A DNA stretch of 64,000 nt, from positions 1 through 64,000 of the forward strand of contig CAKTZA010000002.1 of the NCBI GenBank assembly GCA_934635045.1, written 5' to 3'. The notes under the pieces are model-generated. The model was not told the origin of the DNA and made no database searches. It was given only the letters and a program-made list of their open reading frames with translations. Position numbers and translations under genes: made by a program. This DNA is from an uncultured Kiritimatiellota bacterium (GTDB lineage: Bacteria > Verrucomicrobiota > Kiritimatiellia > RFP12 > UBA1067). Below, piece after piece: positions 1 to 8,309 of the stretch. Numbering within the stretch: position 1 is the stretch's first letter; each line of letters begins with the position of its first letter.

Positions 1-194
1 GAGGTCGTCCGAGAACTCCTCAAAGATTTCCGCATGACGTTCTCATCTTTGGAGGAGGGGCTTCGCCAAAGGCTGGATCCGGAGCGGGTGTTCTTGGATG
101 CGGCTGTACCGAAGCAGGGTACGGCGCGGGAAAAGAGGACAAATCGCCACTTTCTGCGTCGTGAAAAGTTGTGTTCAATCGCCCCCAATCGTCT
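1..194. other. Window edge, no identifiable gene
   Basis: This stretch lies downstream of hydF. On the plus strand one frame is open from the first base to position 261, running antisense over the hydF 3' end, and could be the tail of a gene that begins outside the window. Its translation (rich in R, K, E, L) matches nothing I recognise. A 5-bp stem (GTACC at 106-110, GGTAC at 118-122) lacks a T-run and is not a convincing terminator. I see nothing else in it. Confidence 0.2.
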
Positions 195-1358
195 TCACGG
201 CTCTTCGACCGCCGAGTCGACGAACGTCAGGCCATTTGCTGCTGCCAGCAGAAGCCCATAATTGACGATCGGGACGCCTGCCGCGCGGCAGATGTCGATC
301 CGCCGCATGACCTCACGGCGCGTCAGCATGCAGCCGCCGCAATGGACGACGAGCGAGACCTTTCGTCCGTCCGGCTGCTCAAGCGGGAACGTGCCGCCGC
401 TCGAAAAGACGAAATTCAACTTCTTGCCCGTCAGTTTCGCGAGCGCCTTCGGAATCTTCGTCGTCCCAATGTCGTTGCACTGGCGATGGTGGGTGCAACC
501 TTCGGACACCAAGACCGTCGCGCCGTCCGCCAGTTCCCCAATCGCCGCAAGGCCCTCTCGGTAGGCGTCAAGATCGCCCTTCTGCCGCGCAAAGAGAATC
601 GAGAACGACGTGAGCGCAAGACGCGGCCCGCCCGTCGTCCGTGCGGCCCGCACCGTCGCCTCGACAGCCGCGAATGCCTGCGAGTCCGTGATGACGAGCG
701 TACGGCCGTCTGCGGCGGACGGCCTGTCCGTCGTCAGGCAGGCCGCCAGCTCCTCCGGCTGGCAGACCGTACAGGACAGGTGTCGGTCGAGGCAGTCGCG
801 GATGACCTGCACCTGCGGCAGAATGAGCCGTCCTTTCGGCGCGGACTCATCAATCGGGCACACGCAGACGACGCGGTCTCCCGCGCGCACAATACCATCT
901 AGCAAGCCCGGCGTGTCGTCCGTCAGCCGCACGGCCGCGACCTTCTTCTTCAGTCCCTCGACCGACTCGCCGCGCCGGTAGACGAGGACGGTGACCCGCC
1001 GCTTTTCACAGGTCGCGCGAAACTCTCGATACCACGGCGATGCCTCGTCGATTTCCGTCCCCCAGACCCAGATGGCGACATCGGTCGTCGCAAGGACATC
1101 CAGCGTCTTGCGGACGCGCCTTTCGCCGAGTGCGCCGACGTCATCGAGTCCGGCGGTGTCCGTGACGAGGCACGGCCCAAGCGGCAGAATCTCCATCGCT
1201 TTCGAGACGGGATCGGTCGTCGTGCCCGCGACATCGCTCACGATGGCGATTTCCTGCCCCGTGAAGGCGTTGACGAGCGTGGATTTCCCCGCATTCCTCA
1301 GTCCGAAGAACGCGAGGTGAATGCGGTTTGCGCGCGGCGTTTCGTTCAGGTCTCCCAT
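195..1358 (-). CDS. hydF: [FeFe]-hydrogenase maturation GTPase HydF
   Basis: 387 aa. HydF is the GTPase/iron-sulfur scaffold on which HydE and HydG build the 2Fe subcluster before transfer to the hydrogenase. The N-terminal TrmE/Era-like GTPase domain shows a P-loop GLRNAGKS at residues 19-26 and DTAG at 67-70. The C-terminal cluster site is visible as C-T-H, a 49-residue gap, then C-G-G-C, which fits the family pattern CxH-X(44-53)-CxxC. The usual G4 motif NKxD is not evident; VYRRGE stands where it is expected. The ATG at 1358 was chosen because it lies 4 nt after the carB stop and leaves the standard N-terminus; a longer frame would run back into carB. hydF is therefore the second gene of a carB-hydF unit, an unexpected partner. 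HydE, HydG and the hydrogenase are not in the window. Confidence 0.93.
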   Translation of the reverse strand: MGDLNETPRANRIHLAFFGLRNAGKSTLVNAFTGQEIAIVSDVAGTTTDPVSKAMEILPLGPCLVTDTAGLDDVGALGERRVRKTLDVLATTDVAIWVWGTEIDEASPWYREFRATCEKRRVTVLVYRRGESVEGLKKKVAAVRLTDDTPGLLDGIVRAGDRVVCVCPIDESAPKGRLILPQVQVIRDCLDRHLSCTVCQPEELAACLTTDRPSAADGRTLVITDSQAFAAVEATVRAARTTGGPRLALTSFSILFARQKGDLDAYREGLAAIGELADGATVLVSEGCTHHRQCNDIGTTKIPKALAKLTGKKLNFVFSSGGTFPLEQPDGRKVSLVVHCGGCMLTRREVMRRIDICRAAGVPIVNYGLLLAAANGLTFVDSAVEEP

Positions 1359-1362
1359 GCGT

Positions 1363-4300
1363 TTACGCGGATGTGCCCTGCCGCGCCGCGAGCGCGTGGT
1401 ATTCCTGCAAGGTGCGGACGCCCGTGCCGCCGAAGGCGCCGTCCTCGGCGAGGCCCCGCACGGCCGCGCGGAAGCCGTCAAGCGTCGTCGTGAGCGGCAC
1501 GCCCGCCGCGACCGCGCCGGAGCGGAGGCGCGCGTTGTCCTCGTTCGCCTCGTTCCCGGCCTCGGTCGTGCAGACGACCCACTTCACCTGTCCCGCCTTC
1601 AGCAGGTCGAGCGCGTTGGGGCGGCCACGCGAAATGCGGAAGACCGCCTTGGACGGGAGGCCCGCCTCCCAAAGCCGCGTCGACGTGCCGCGCGTCGCGT
1701 AGACGCCGTAGCCGAGCCGCACAAGCTCGCGCACGACCTCGACGCCGGCCGCCTTGTCCTCGTCGCGGAGCGAGACGAAGACCTCGCCCCCCTTCGGGAG
1801 CGGGCTCCCCGCCGCCATCTGGCTCTTGAAGTAGGCGATCTCGGGATCGTCGTCAATCGCCATCACCTCGCCCGTCGACTTCATCTCCGGCGTGAGCGCG
1901 ACTTCCGCGCCGGGGAACTTCACGAACGGGAAGACGGCCTCCTTCACCGACGTGTAGGGCGGCACGACCTCCTGCGTGAAGCCGATGTCCGCAAGCTTCT
2001 CGCCGACCATGCACCGCGCGGCGATGTCCGCGAGCGGCACGCCAATCGCCTTCGAGACGAACGGCACCGTACGCGAGGCGCGCGGATTGACCTCGATCAT
2101 CCAGACCTCGTCGTCCTTCACCGCGAGCTGGATGTTCATGAGGCCGACGATGTGGAGGCGCTTCGCGAACTCGTGCGCGTCGCGCTTCACTTCGGCAATG
2201 ATCTCGGGCGTCAGCGAGCGCGGCGGCGTGACGGCGGCCGCGTCGCCCGAGTGGCAGCCCGCCGCCTCGACGTGCTCCAGGATCGCGCCGACGACTGTCG
2301 TCTCGCCGTCCGACACGCAGTCGACGTCCAGCTCGATCGCGTGTTCGAGGAACTTGTCAATCAGGATCGGCTTGCCCTCCGCCGCCGCAACGGCCTCGGA
2401 CACGTACTTGTCGAGTTCCGCGTCCGTCGAGACGATGGCCATGCCGCGTCCGCCGAGGACGAAGCTCGGCCGCACGAGGACGGGGTAGCCGATCTCCGCC
2501 GCGATGCGGTGGGCGTCGGCGACGGAATGCGCGATGCCGCTCGCCGGCTGCTTCACGCCGACTTCCGCCACGAGGTTCTTGAAGAAGTCGCGGTCCTCCG
2601 CGCGGTCGATGTCGTCCGGCGACGTGCCGACGATCCGCGCGCCGGCCGCCTTCAGCCGCTGCGCGAGGTTGAGCGGGGTCTGTCCCCCGTACTGCACGAT
2701 CACGCCGTCGCACCGCTCGCGGTCGTAGATCTCCATCACGTCCTCGAACGTCAGCGGCTCGAAGTAGAGCCGGTCGGACGTATCGTAGTCCGTCGAGACG
2801 GTCTCGGGGTTCGAGTTGACCATCACGACCTCGTAGCCGCGCGCCTTCAGCGCAAACGCCGCGTGGCAGCAGCACCAGTCGAACTCGATGCCCTGTCCGA
2901 TGCGGTTCGGCCCGCCGCCCAGCACCATGATGCGGGGCTTTGAAGAAGTAATCGAATGTTCGAATTTCCGAATCGTCGAATCGTCAGAAAGGCCGTTTTC
3001 CATTCGACCATTCGACCATTCGACCATTCGATTATTCCCGTTCTCCCAGCCATAATAGCTGTAATAGTACGGCGTCTTCGCCTTGAACTCGCCGGCGCAC
3101 GTGTCGACCTCGCCGAACGACGGGCGAATCCCCGCCGCCTGGCGCGCCGCGCGCACCGCCGCCTCGTCGCAGCCCACCGCCGCCGCGATTTCCTTGTCCG
3201 AAAAGCCGAAGACCTTGGCCTGGCGAAGGAAGGAAGAAGGAAGAGGGAAAAAGGAAGATGTATGGTTGCTGACGCATTCCTTTTCGTGCTGCCCAGACGA
3301 AGAAGACGACGAAAATTCCGCCGAAAATTCCGCACTTCTTCCTTCTTCCTTTTTCCCTTTTCCTTCTTCCCTCTTCCTTTTTCCTTCCTCTTCCATCCAT
3401 CCCCTGAACGCCTCGATCTCCGCCAGCTCCCGCCTGAACCACGGATCATACGCCGACTCGTCGTGGTACTTGAGCGGGGCTTCCAGCGAGCGCACGGCCT
3501 TCAGATACGCCTGTTTGAACGTGCGGCCGATCGCCATCACCTCGCCGACGGCCTTCATCTGCGTGCCGAGGGCCGTCGACGCGCCGGGGAACTTCTCGAA
3601 CGCGAAACGCGGCACCTTGACGACGACGTAGTCGAGCGTCGGCTCAAAGCTGGCGAGCGTCTCGCCCGTGATGTCGTTCGTGATCTCGTCGAGCGTGTAG
3701 CCGACCGCGAGCAGCGCGGCGATCTTCGCGATGGGGAAGCCCGTCGCCTTCGAAGCGAGCGCGGACGACCGGGAGACGCGCGGATTCATCTCGATGATGA
3801 TGCGCCGCCCCGTCTTCGGGTCGACCGCCCACTGCACGTTCGAGCCGCCCGTCGCGATGCCGATCTTGCGCAGGACGGCGATGGAGTCGTCGCGCATCGC
3901 CTGGTACTCGCGGTCGGTGAGCGTCTGGATCGGCGCGACGGTGATCGAGTCGCCCGTGTGCACGCCCATCGGGTCCATGTTCTCGATGGAGCAGACGATG
4001 ACGGCGTTCCCGGCCTTGTCGGCCATGACCTCCATCTCGAACTCCTTCCAGCCGATGAGCGACTCCTCGATCAGCACCTCCGTGTTGAGCGACGCCTCCA
4101 GGCCGCCCGTCACGATGCGCGTGAACTCGTCCGCATCATGCGCGATGCCGCCGCCCGTGCCGCCGAGCGTGAAGCCGGGGCGGATGATGAGCGGCCACGT
4201 GCCGATCGCCTCGGCGACCGCCCGCGCCTCGTCCAGCGAGTGGGCGCTGCCCGACTTCGGCAGGTCGAGGCCGAGTTCGCGCATCGCCGCCTTGAAGAGC

Positions 4301-4686
4301 TGGCGGTCCTCCGCGCGCGCAATCGCGTCCGCCTGCGCGCCGATGAGCTCGACGCGGTAGCGGCGCAGGATGCCCGCCTTGTCGAGCTCCATCGCGAGGT
4401 TCAGGGCCGTCTGCCCGCCGAGCGTCGGCAGCACGGCGTCCGGCCGCTCGCGACGGATGATCTCATGGAGCGAATCGACGGTCAGCGGCTCGACGTACGT
4501 CCGGTCGGCGCGCTCCGGGTCGGTCATCACCGTCGCCGGATTGGAGTTGACGAGGACGACTTCGTAGCCCTCCTTCTTCAGGGCCTTCACGGCCTGCACG
4601 CCCGAATAGTCGAACTCGCAGCCCTGCCCGATGACAATCGGCCCCGCGCCGATGATCAGAATCTTCCGAATGTCAGTACGCTTCAT
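1363..4686 (-). CDS. carB: Carbamoyl-phosphate synthase large subunit with two low-complexity insertions
   Basis: 1107 aa against about 1073 in E. coli. It makes carbamoyl phosphate from bicarbonate, glutamine-derived ammonia and two ATP for pyrimidine and arginine synthesis. Both ATP-grasp halves are complete: the first begins IRKILIIGAGPIVIGQG and the second carries VLGGGPNRIGQGIEFD and STDYDTSDRLYFEPLT, and the C-terminal MGS-like allosteric domain is present. Two segments have no counterpart in the family. Residues about 430-488, in the oligomerisation domain, are K/E/G/S-rich; residues about 546-581, in the linker before the second half, are N/S/M/W-rich. Both are encoded by palindromic simple-sequence DNA (3225-3393 and 2944-3036) and keep the frame open. 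carA is not adjacent. There is 150 nt between this start and the MFS stop, with no promoter I can call. Confidence 0.96.
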   Translation of the reverse strand: MKRTDIRKILIIGAGPIVIGQGCEFDYSGVQAVKALKKEGYEVVLVNSNPATVMTDPERADRTYVEPLTVDSLHEIIRRERPDAVLPTLGGQTALNLAMELDKAGILRRYRVELIGAQADAIARAEDRQLFKAAMRELGLDLPKSGSAHSLDEARAVAEAIGTWPLIIRPGFTLGGTGGGIAHDADEFTRIVTGGLEASLNTEVLIEESLIGWKEFEMEVMADKAGNAVIVCSIENMDPMGVHTGDSITVAPIQTLTDREYQAMRDDSIAVLRKIGIATGGSNVQWAVDPKTGRRIIIEMNPRVSRSSALASKATGFPIAKIAALLAVGYTLDEITNDITGETLASFEPTLDYVVVKVPRFAFEKFPGASTALGTQMKAVGEVMAIGRTFKQAYLKAVRSLEAPLKYHDESAYDPWFRRELAEIEAFRGWMEEEGKRKREEGKGKKEEGRSAEFSAEFSSSSSSGQHEKECVSNHTSSFFPLPSSFLRQAKVFGFSDKEIAAAVGCDEAAVRAARQAAGIRPSFGEVDTCAGEFKAKTPYYYSYYGWENGNNRMVEWSNGRMENGLSDDSTIRKFEHSITSSKPRIMVLGGGPNRIGQGIEFDWCCCHAAFALKARGYEVVMVNSNPETVSTDYDTSDRLYFEPLTFEDVMEIYDRERCDGVIVQYGGQTPLNLAQRLKAAGARIVGTSPDDIDRAEDRDFFKNLVAEVGVKQPASGIAHSVADAHRIAAEIGYPVLVRPSFVLGGRGMAIVSTDAELDKYVSEAVAAAEGKPILIDKFLEHAIELDVDCVSDGETTVVGAILEHVEAAGCHSGDAAAVTPPRSLTPEIIAEVKRDAHEFAKRLHIVGLMNIQLAVKDDEVWMIEVNPRASRTVPFVSKAIGVPLADIAARCMVGEKLADIGFTQEVVPPYTSVKEAVFPFVKFPGAEVALTPEMKSTGEVMAIDDDPEIAYFKSQMAAGSPLPKGGEVFVSLRDEDKAAGVEVVRELVRLGYGVYATRGTSTRLWEAGLPSKAVFRISRGRPNALDLLKAGQVKWVVCTTEAGNEANEDNARLRSGAVAAGVPLTTTLDGFRAAVRGLAEDGAFGGTGVRTLQEYHALAARQGTSA
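2944..3036. repeat. Palindromic CATTCGAC-type octamer element inside carB
   Basis: The right arm (3001-3032) is four tandem copies of CATTCGAC (the last ends in T). The left arm (about 2948-2985) holds degenerate inverted copies (units like TCGAAT and CCGAAT), so the DNA can fold back around AAAGGCCGTTTTC. It encodes carB residues about 546-581 without breaking the frame, in the linker between the oligomerisation domain and the second synthetase half. Confidence 0.8.
3225..3393. repeat. Palindromic GGAAGAAGG-type element inside carB
   Basis: The left arm 3225-3258 is purine-rich (GGAAGAAGG, GAGGGAAAAAGGAAG). The right arm 3335-3393 is the pyrimidine complement in about twice the length. They are separated by a spacer that includes the direct repeat CGAAAATTCCGC twice (about 3309-3333). 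The whole element is read through in frame and supplies about 58 residues to CarB. The segment has no equivalent in ordinary CarB proteins, which points to insertion of a repeat element tolerated by the protein. Confidence 0.8.
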
Positions 4687-4836
4687 ATCAAGGAACTGTT
4701 TGCAAACTGCGTGCCAGACGTCCCCTTCCGTCGATTTTCACACGCCGCCGCGAGACTGTTTCACGAGATGTAAATCGTTCGCGGGGCGTCTTACAGAATC
4801 TTCCTCTCGCGTCCGTCCTTCAGGCCGGATTGCGGA

Positions 4837-6093
4837 TCACGCAACGAGGTCGCGCTTCAGGAAGACCATCCGCGCCAAGAGGATGATCAGCATGCCGACG
4901 AAGTAGAACGCCGCGAGCGACGCCATCGAATAGGACATGTCGCCGTTGAAGGCCTTTGCGATCCACGGCAGAACCGTCGAGGACAGCGAGCCGAAGAGAA
5001 ACGCGATGCACATCATGATGCCGACGCCCGAAGCGTGGTAGCGCGGATTCACGACGTCGAAGAACGAGGCCATGAAGTTCGAGTCGTAGACGCCGCGGAA
5101 GACGCCGAAGCCGAACATCGCGACGCAGCAGAGGATGAACGAGGGCGTCATCGCCATCCAGATGATGAACGGGATCGCGAGCCCAAGGCCGACCATGCCG
5201 AGTTCGAGGCGGATGCCCGGCCGTCCCTTCACGAAGCGGTCGCCGAACCGGCTGCCGACCAGGATGCCGAGAACCGCGCCGAGGTAATGCCACAGGACGG
5301 CGTGAAGCCCCGCCCACTGCTTCAGGAACGGGCAGTCGCCGATGAACGAGCCCTGCAGGTGCGACGGCATCCAGTTCTTGAACCCGATGTCCACATAGAT
5401 CATCATCGCCAGGCCCAGCGCGACGCAAAGCGCCGTCGGCTTCGCGAAGACGGCCGCGCACGCCTCGCGGATGCGGGGCTTGGAGGTCGTCTGAGCGTCT
5501 TGGGCTGTTGAGGCGGTCGCGGGCTTCGTGTCGCGCAAGAAGAACGCGAGCGCGACGGCCCACGCAAGGCCAAGACCGCCGAAAATCCAGAACGGCATCC
5601 GCCAGTGGTCACCGCCCTTGCCGGCGAGGTAGCCCGCGAGCCCGCCGCAGCCGACGATGCCGATGTACAGGCCGAGCTGCAGAATCGACATCGCCGTCGC
5701 GCGCGAATCCTTGTGCAGCTGCGAGACGAGGGAACTCGCCGACGGGTAGTAGAACGTCTGGCCCAGGCCGTTCAGGATGCCGTACGTGACGATGAGAACG
5801 CCGACCGACGCGACAAAGCCCGAAAGGAAGATGCCGAGGCAGAAGACCGCCACGCCAATCGTCACCATCCACTTGCGGTTGAAGAGGTCGGCCGTCAGCC
5901 CCGCAAACGGCACACAGATGCCGTAGGTCATCGCAAAAACCGTGCCGACGACGCCGATCGCCACCTTGTCGATGCCAAGCGAACCGCAAATCGCCGGAAC
6001 GGACGGCCCGAACAGCTGCCGCGTGCCCTGTTGGAGAAAAAAGGCAACCCACAGCAAGGCGAGCGCCGTCCATTTGTAGTCGATTTTCTTCAT
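4837..6093 (-). CDS. MFS transporter
   Basis: 418 aa, about twelve hydrophobic segments, of the major facilitator superfamily. The N-terminus (KKIDYKWTALALLWVAFFLQQG) and the loop LFNRKWMVTIG after the third helix resemble organophosphate:phosphate antiporter/anion:cation symporter-type MFS proteins (glycerol-3-phosphate or sugar-acid carriers); the substrate cannot be told from sequence. Its ATG overlaps the pbpC stop (ATGA), so it can be translated from the a2M-pbpC-MFS message. It also has its own extended -10 (TGATATAAT) ending 6 nt before the ATG, giving a probable internal leaderless promoter. The link between a sugar/anion carrier and cell-wall genes is only by position. Confidence 0.85.
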   Translation of the reverse strand: MKKIDYKWTALALLWVAFFLQQGTRQLFGPSVPAICGSLGIDKVAIGVVGTVFAMTYGICVPFAGLTADLFNRKWMVTIGVAVFCLGIFLSGFVASVGVLIVTYGILNGLGQTFYYPSASSLVSQLHKDSRATAMSILQLGLYIGIVGCGGLAGYLAGKGGDHWRMPFWIFGGLGLAWAVALAFFLRDTKPATASTAQDAQTTSKPRIREACAAVFAKPTALCVALGLAMMIYVDIGFKNWMPSHLQGSFIGDCPFLKQWAGLHAVLWHYLGAVLGILVGSRFGDRFVKGRPGIRLELGMVGLGLAIPFIIWMAMTPSFILCCVAMFGFGVFRGVYDSNFMASFFDVVNPRYHASGVGIMMCIAFLFGSLSSTVLPWIAKAFNGDMSYSMASLAAFYFVGMLIILLARMVFLKRDLVA

Positions 6094-8309
6094 GGGCGTA
6101 TTATATCATATCGAATGGTGCCTGCGTCGGTGACGGACGGACCGATTGTGCGTACGCGGACGGATGACGTGGCGCCGGTGTCCGTCGCGCAGGAGACGAC
6201 ATGGCGCCCTTCCGTCATCTCCAGCGCGAACGGCTCAAGGCCGACTGATTCGCCCTGCGGCCGACCGTCGAGAAACCACCAGAGCCGCGCCGTGCGCGCG
6301 AGGCCGACGGCCCGGCAGAGGATCCGCTGCTGCGCCTGTCCGGGCACCAGGCGGAAGACCGTCTCGTCCGCCGGCTGGGCGATTGTCAGCGTCTCCGCCG
6401 CTGACGCATGACGGCGGCACCGGATGTCCGGCGTACGCCCGCGCAGGGCGCGTCCCGTCTCGGTCTCCGTGCAGGCCGGCCCCGCTGGAAGCCCCGTCCG
6501 CGTGCAGACCGTCCGCGCGACGATGTCGTGCGGCGCGGCGAACCACGGGCCGTCGTTGCGCGGATACAGGGCGCGGGCGATCTGCCAGCACGGCGACGCG
6601 CTCGCCCGCAGCCCCACAAGCGACTGGTCACCGAAGCCGCCGGTCTTGTGTCCGCACCAGACTCCGACCACGTACTGCGGATTCCAGGCGACCGTCCAGG
6701 CGTCGCGGAACGCTGCGCTTGTGCCGGTCTTCCAGGCGAACCGCGCTGTCTCGACGTCCGCCACATGGCCGAGCGCGGATGCGCTGCGCGCGTCGCCGCC
6801 GAGCATGTCCGAGACGAGAAACGCCGCCCCCTCCGAGAAAACGCGGTGCCCGGCGTCCGTCCGCGCGCCCGCCGTCGCCGTCGGCGGCAGGTAGACGCCG
6901 CCGCGCGCAAGCGTCGCATAGGCCGCGACAAGCTCCACGAGGCTCACCTCAACGTTGCCGAGCACCATGCCCAGGCCAAAGGACGCATCGCCGGCGGACA
7001 GGTGGCGACACCCCAGCGCCCGCAGCGTCGTGCCGAAGTCGGACACGCCGACTTGGCTGATCAGCTGCACGAACGGGAGGTTGAGCGAGAGCACGAGCGC
7101 GTCCTGCACCGAGACGAGCCCGCGAAACCGCGCGTCGAAGTTCGACGGACGGTAGTCCGAATAGACCTGCGGGGCGTCCAGCAGCCGCGTCTCGGGCGTC
7201 ACCAGCCCCCGGTCGAGGGCGAGCGCCGTCAGGAACGGCTTCAGCGTCGAGCCCGCCGGACGTGCCGTCCCGGCCGTGTTCACCTGTCCGCCGTCCCGCG
7301 CGAAGTAGTCGCCACTGCACGCGAGCGCCACGACCGCCCCATCGGCGACGCGCAGCACGACGGCGGCGGACGAGTAGCCGCCCGCGCGCGACGTCTCGTC
7401 GACCGTCACCTCGCAGAGCCGCTGGACATCGGCGTCGAGCGTCGTCACGACGTCGCCGCCCGCACCGACCGCGTGGCCGTCCCGACGGCGCCGCGCCTGA
7501 ACCCAGTCGCAGAAGAACGGATGCCGAAACGGGCGCGGCGCGCGGCAGACAACGGGCCGCACCGACTCCGCCGCCATGCGCTGTGCCTCGCTGATGAAGC
7601 CCAGCGCACGCATCCGCGCCAGCACATAGGAACGCCGCGCGAGCGCCGCGTCCAGCGCACGATCCGGGCGAAACCGCGACGGCGCCTGCACCATGCCCGC
7701 GAGACACGCCGCCTCGCCAAGCCCCAGTTCCTTCGCGCCTTTGCCGAACCACCCCTGCGCCGCCGCCTCGATGCCGACGAAGTTCGAGCCGAACGGCGCG
7801 CGGTTCAAATACTGCGAGAGAATCCACAGCTTGTCCTTCCGCCGCTCCATCTTCAGCGCCTTGATCGCCTCGACGCCCTTCCACCACAGGCTCTTCGGAT
7901 GCGGCGCCAGGAGCCGCACGGTCTGCATGGAGAGCGTCGACGCCCCGGAGACCCGCCGCCCCGTCGTGACGTTCTGGAACGCGGCGCGCAGCACGCTGAA
8001 CGGACGCACCCCCTTGTGCGTCCAGAACGTGCCGTCTTCGGACGCGACAATCGCCTGCACGATCCAGTCCTGCGGATCGGCGCGGTAGTACGGACGGCAG
8101 TCCACGTCGTGCGCATCGAGCGAGACGCGCAACACACGCCCCGCCGCATCGCGCAGCACGACGCCGCCCGCGTAGTCGTCCGCGCCTGCGTCCGTCCAGT
8201 CGATCGCGCACCAGCTGACGGCGAAGCCGACGACCGCCAGCACGCCAAGCGCGAGAAGCGTCCGCACCGCGTTGCGACCCACGCGCCGGAATGTCCGTGC
8301 GCCGCTCAT
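6090..8309 (-). CDS. pbpC: Penicillin-binding protein 1C (bifunctional transglycosylase/transpeptidase)
   Basis: 739 aa. A membrane anchor at residues about 15-33 is followed by a GT51 glycosyltransferase with the catalytic-type motif SEDGTFWTHKG (Glu91), GASTLSMQ and KLWILSQYLNRAPFGSN. The transpeptidase domain has SxxK (Ser354-Lys357), SLN (408-410) and KTGT (527-530). The last 90 or so residues fit the BiPBP_C domain typical of PbpC. The active site therefore looks complete. The start overlaps the alpha-2-macroglobulin stop by 4 nt, and its own stop overlaps the MFS start by 4 nt. PbpC next to an alpha-2-macroglobulin is the classic enterobacterial yfhM-pbpC pairing, in which the macroglobulin is thought to protect the cell when the envelope is breached and PBP1C to repair the wall. 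Confidence 0.95.
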   Translation of the reverse strand: MSGARTFRRVGRNAVRTLLALGVLAVVGFAVSWCAIDWTDAGADDYAGGVVLRDAAGRVLRVSLDAHDVDCRPYYRADPQDWIVQAIVASEDGTFWTHKGVRPFSVLRAAFQNVTTGRRVSGASTLSMQTVRLLAPHPKSLWWKGVEAIKALKMERRKDKLWILSQYLNRAPFGSNFVGIEAAAQGWFGKGAKELGLGEAACLAGMVQAPSRFRPDRALDAALARRSYVLARMRALGFISEAQRMAAESVRPVVCRAPRPFRHPFFCDWVQARRRRDGHAVGAGGDVVTTLDADVQRLCEVTVDETSRAGGYSSAAVVLRVADGAVVALACSGDYFARDGGQVNTAGTARPAGSTLKPFLTALALDRGLVTPETRLLDAPQVYSDYRPSNFDARFRGLVSVQDALVLSLNLPFVQLISQVGVSDFGTTLRALGCRHLSAGDASFGLGMVLGNVEVSLVELVAAYATLARGGVYLPPTATAGARTDAGHRVFSEGAAFLVSDMLGGDARSASALGHVADVETARFAWKTGTSAAFRDAWTVAWNPQYVVGVWCGHKTGGFGDQSLVGLRASASPCWQIARALYPRNDGPWFAAPHDIVARTVCTRTGLPAGPACTETETGRALRGRTPDIRCRRHASAAETLTIAQPADETVFRLVPGQAQQRILCRAVGLARTARLWWFLDGRPQGESVGLEPFALEMTEGRHVVSCATDTGATSSVRVRTIGPSVTDAGTIRYDIIRP
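6100..6108 (-). promoter_or_regulatory. Extended -10 promoter of the MFS gene
   Basis: TGATATAAT on the minus strand, 6 nt before the ATG at 6093, inside the last codons of pbpC. The expected transcription start falls on or next to the start codon, so the transcript would be leaderless. No convincing -35 is seen, as is usual with TGN-extended -10 elements. Confidence 0.6.

Noticed and set aside
3001..3032. CATTCGAC tandem array considered as a CRISPR array
   Set aside because: Eight-base direct repeats without spacers, inside a coding gene, with no cas genes.
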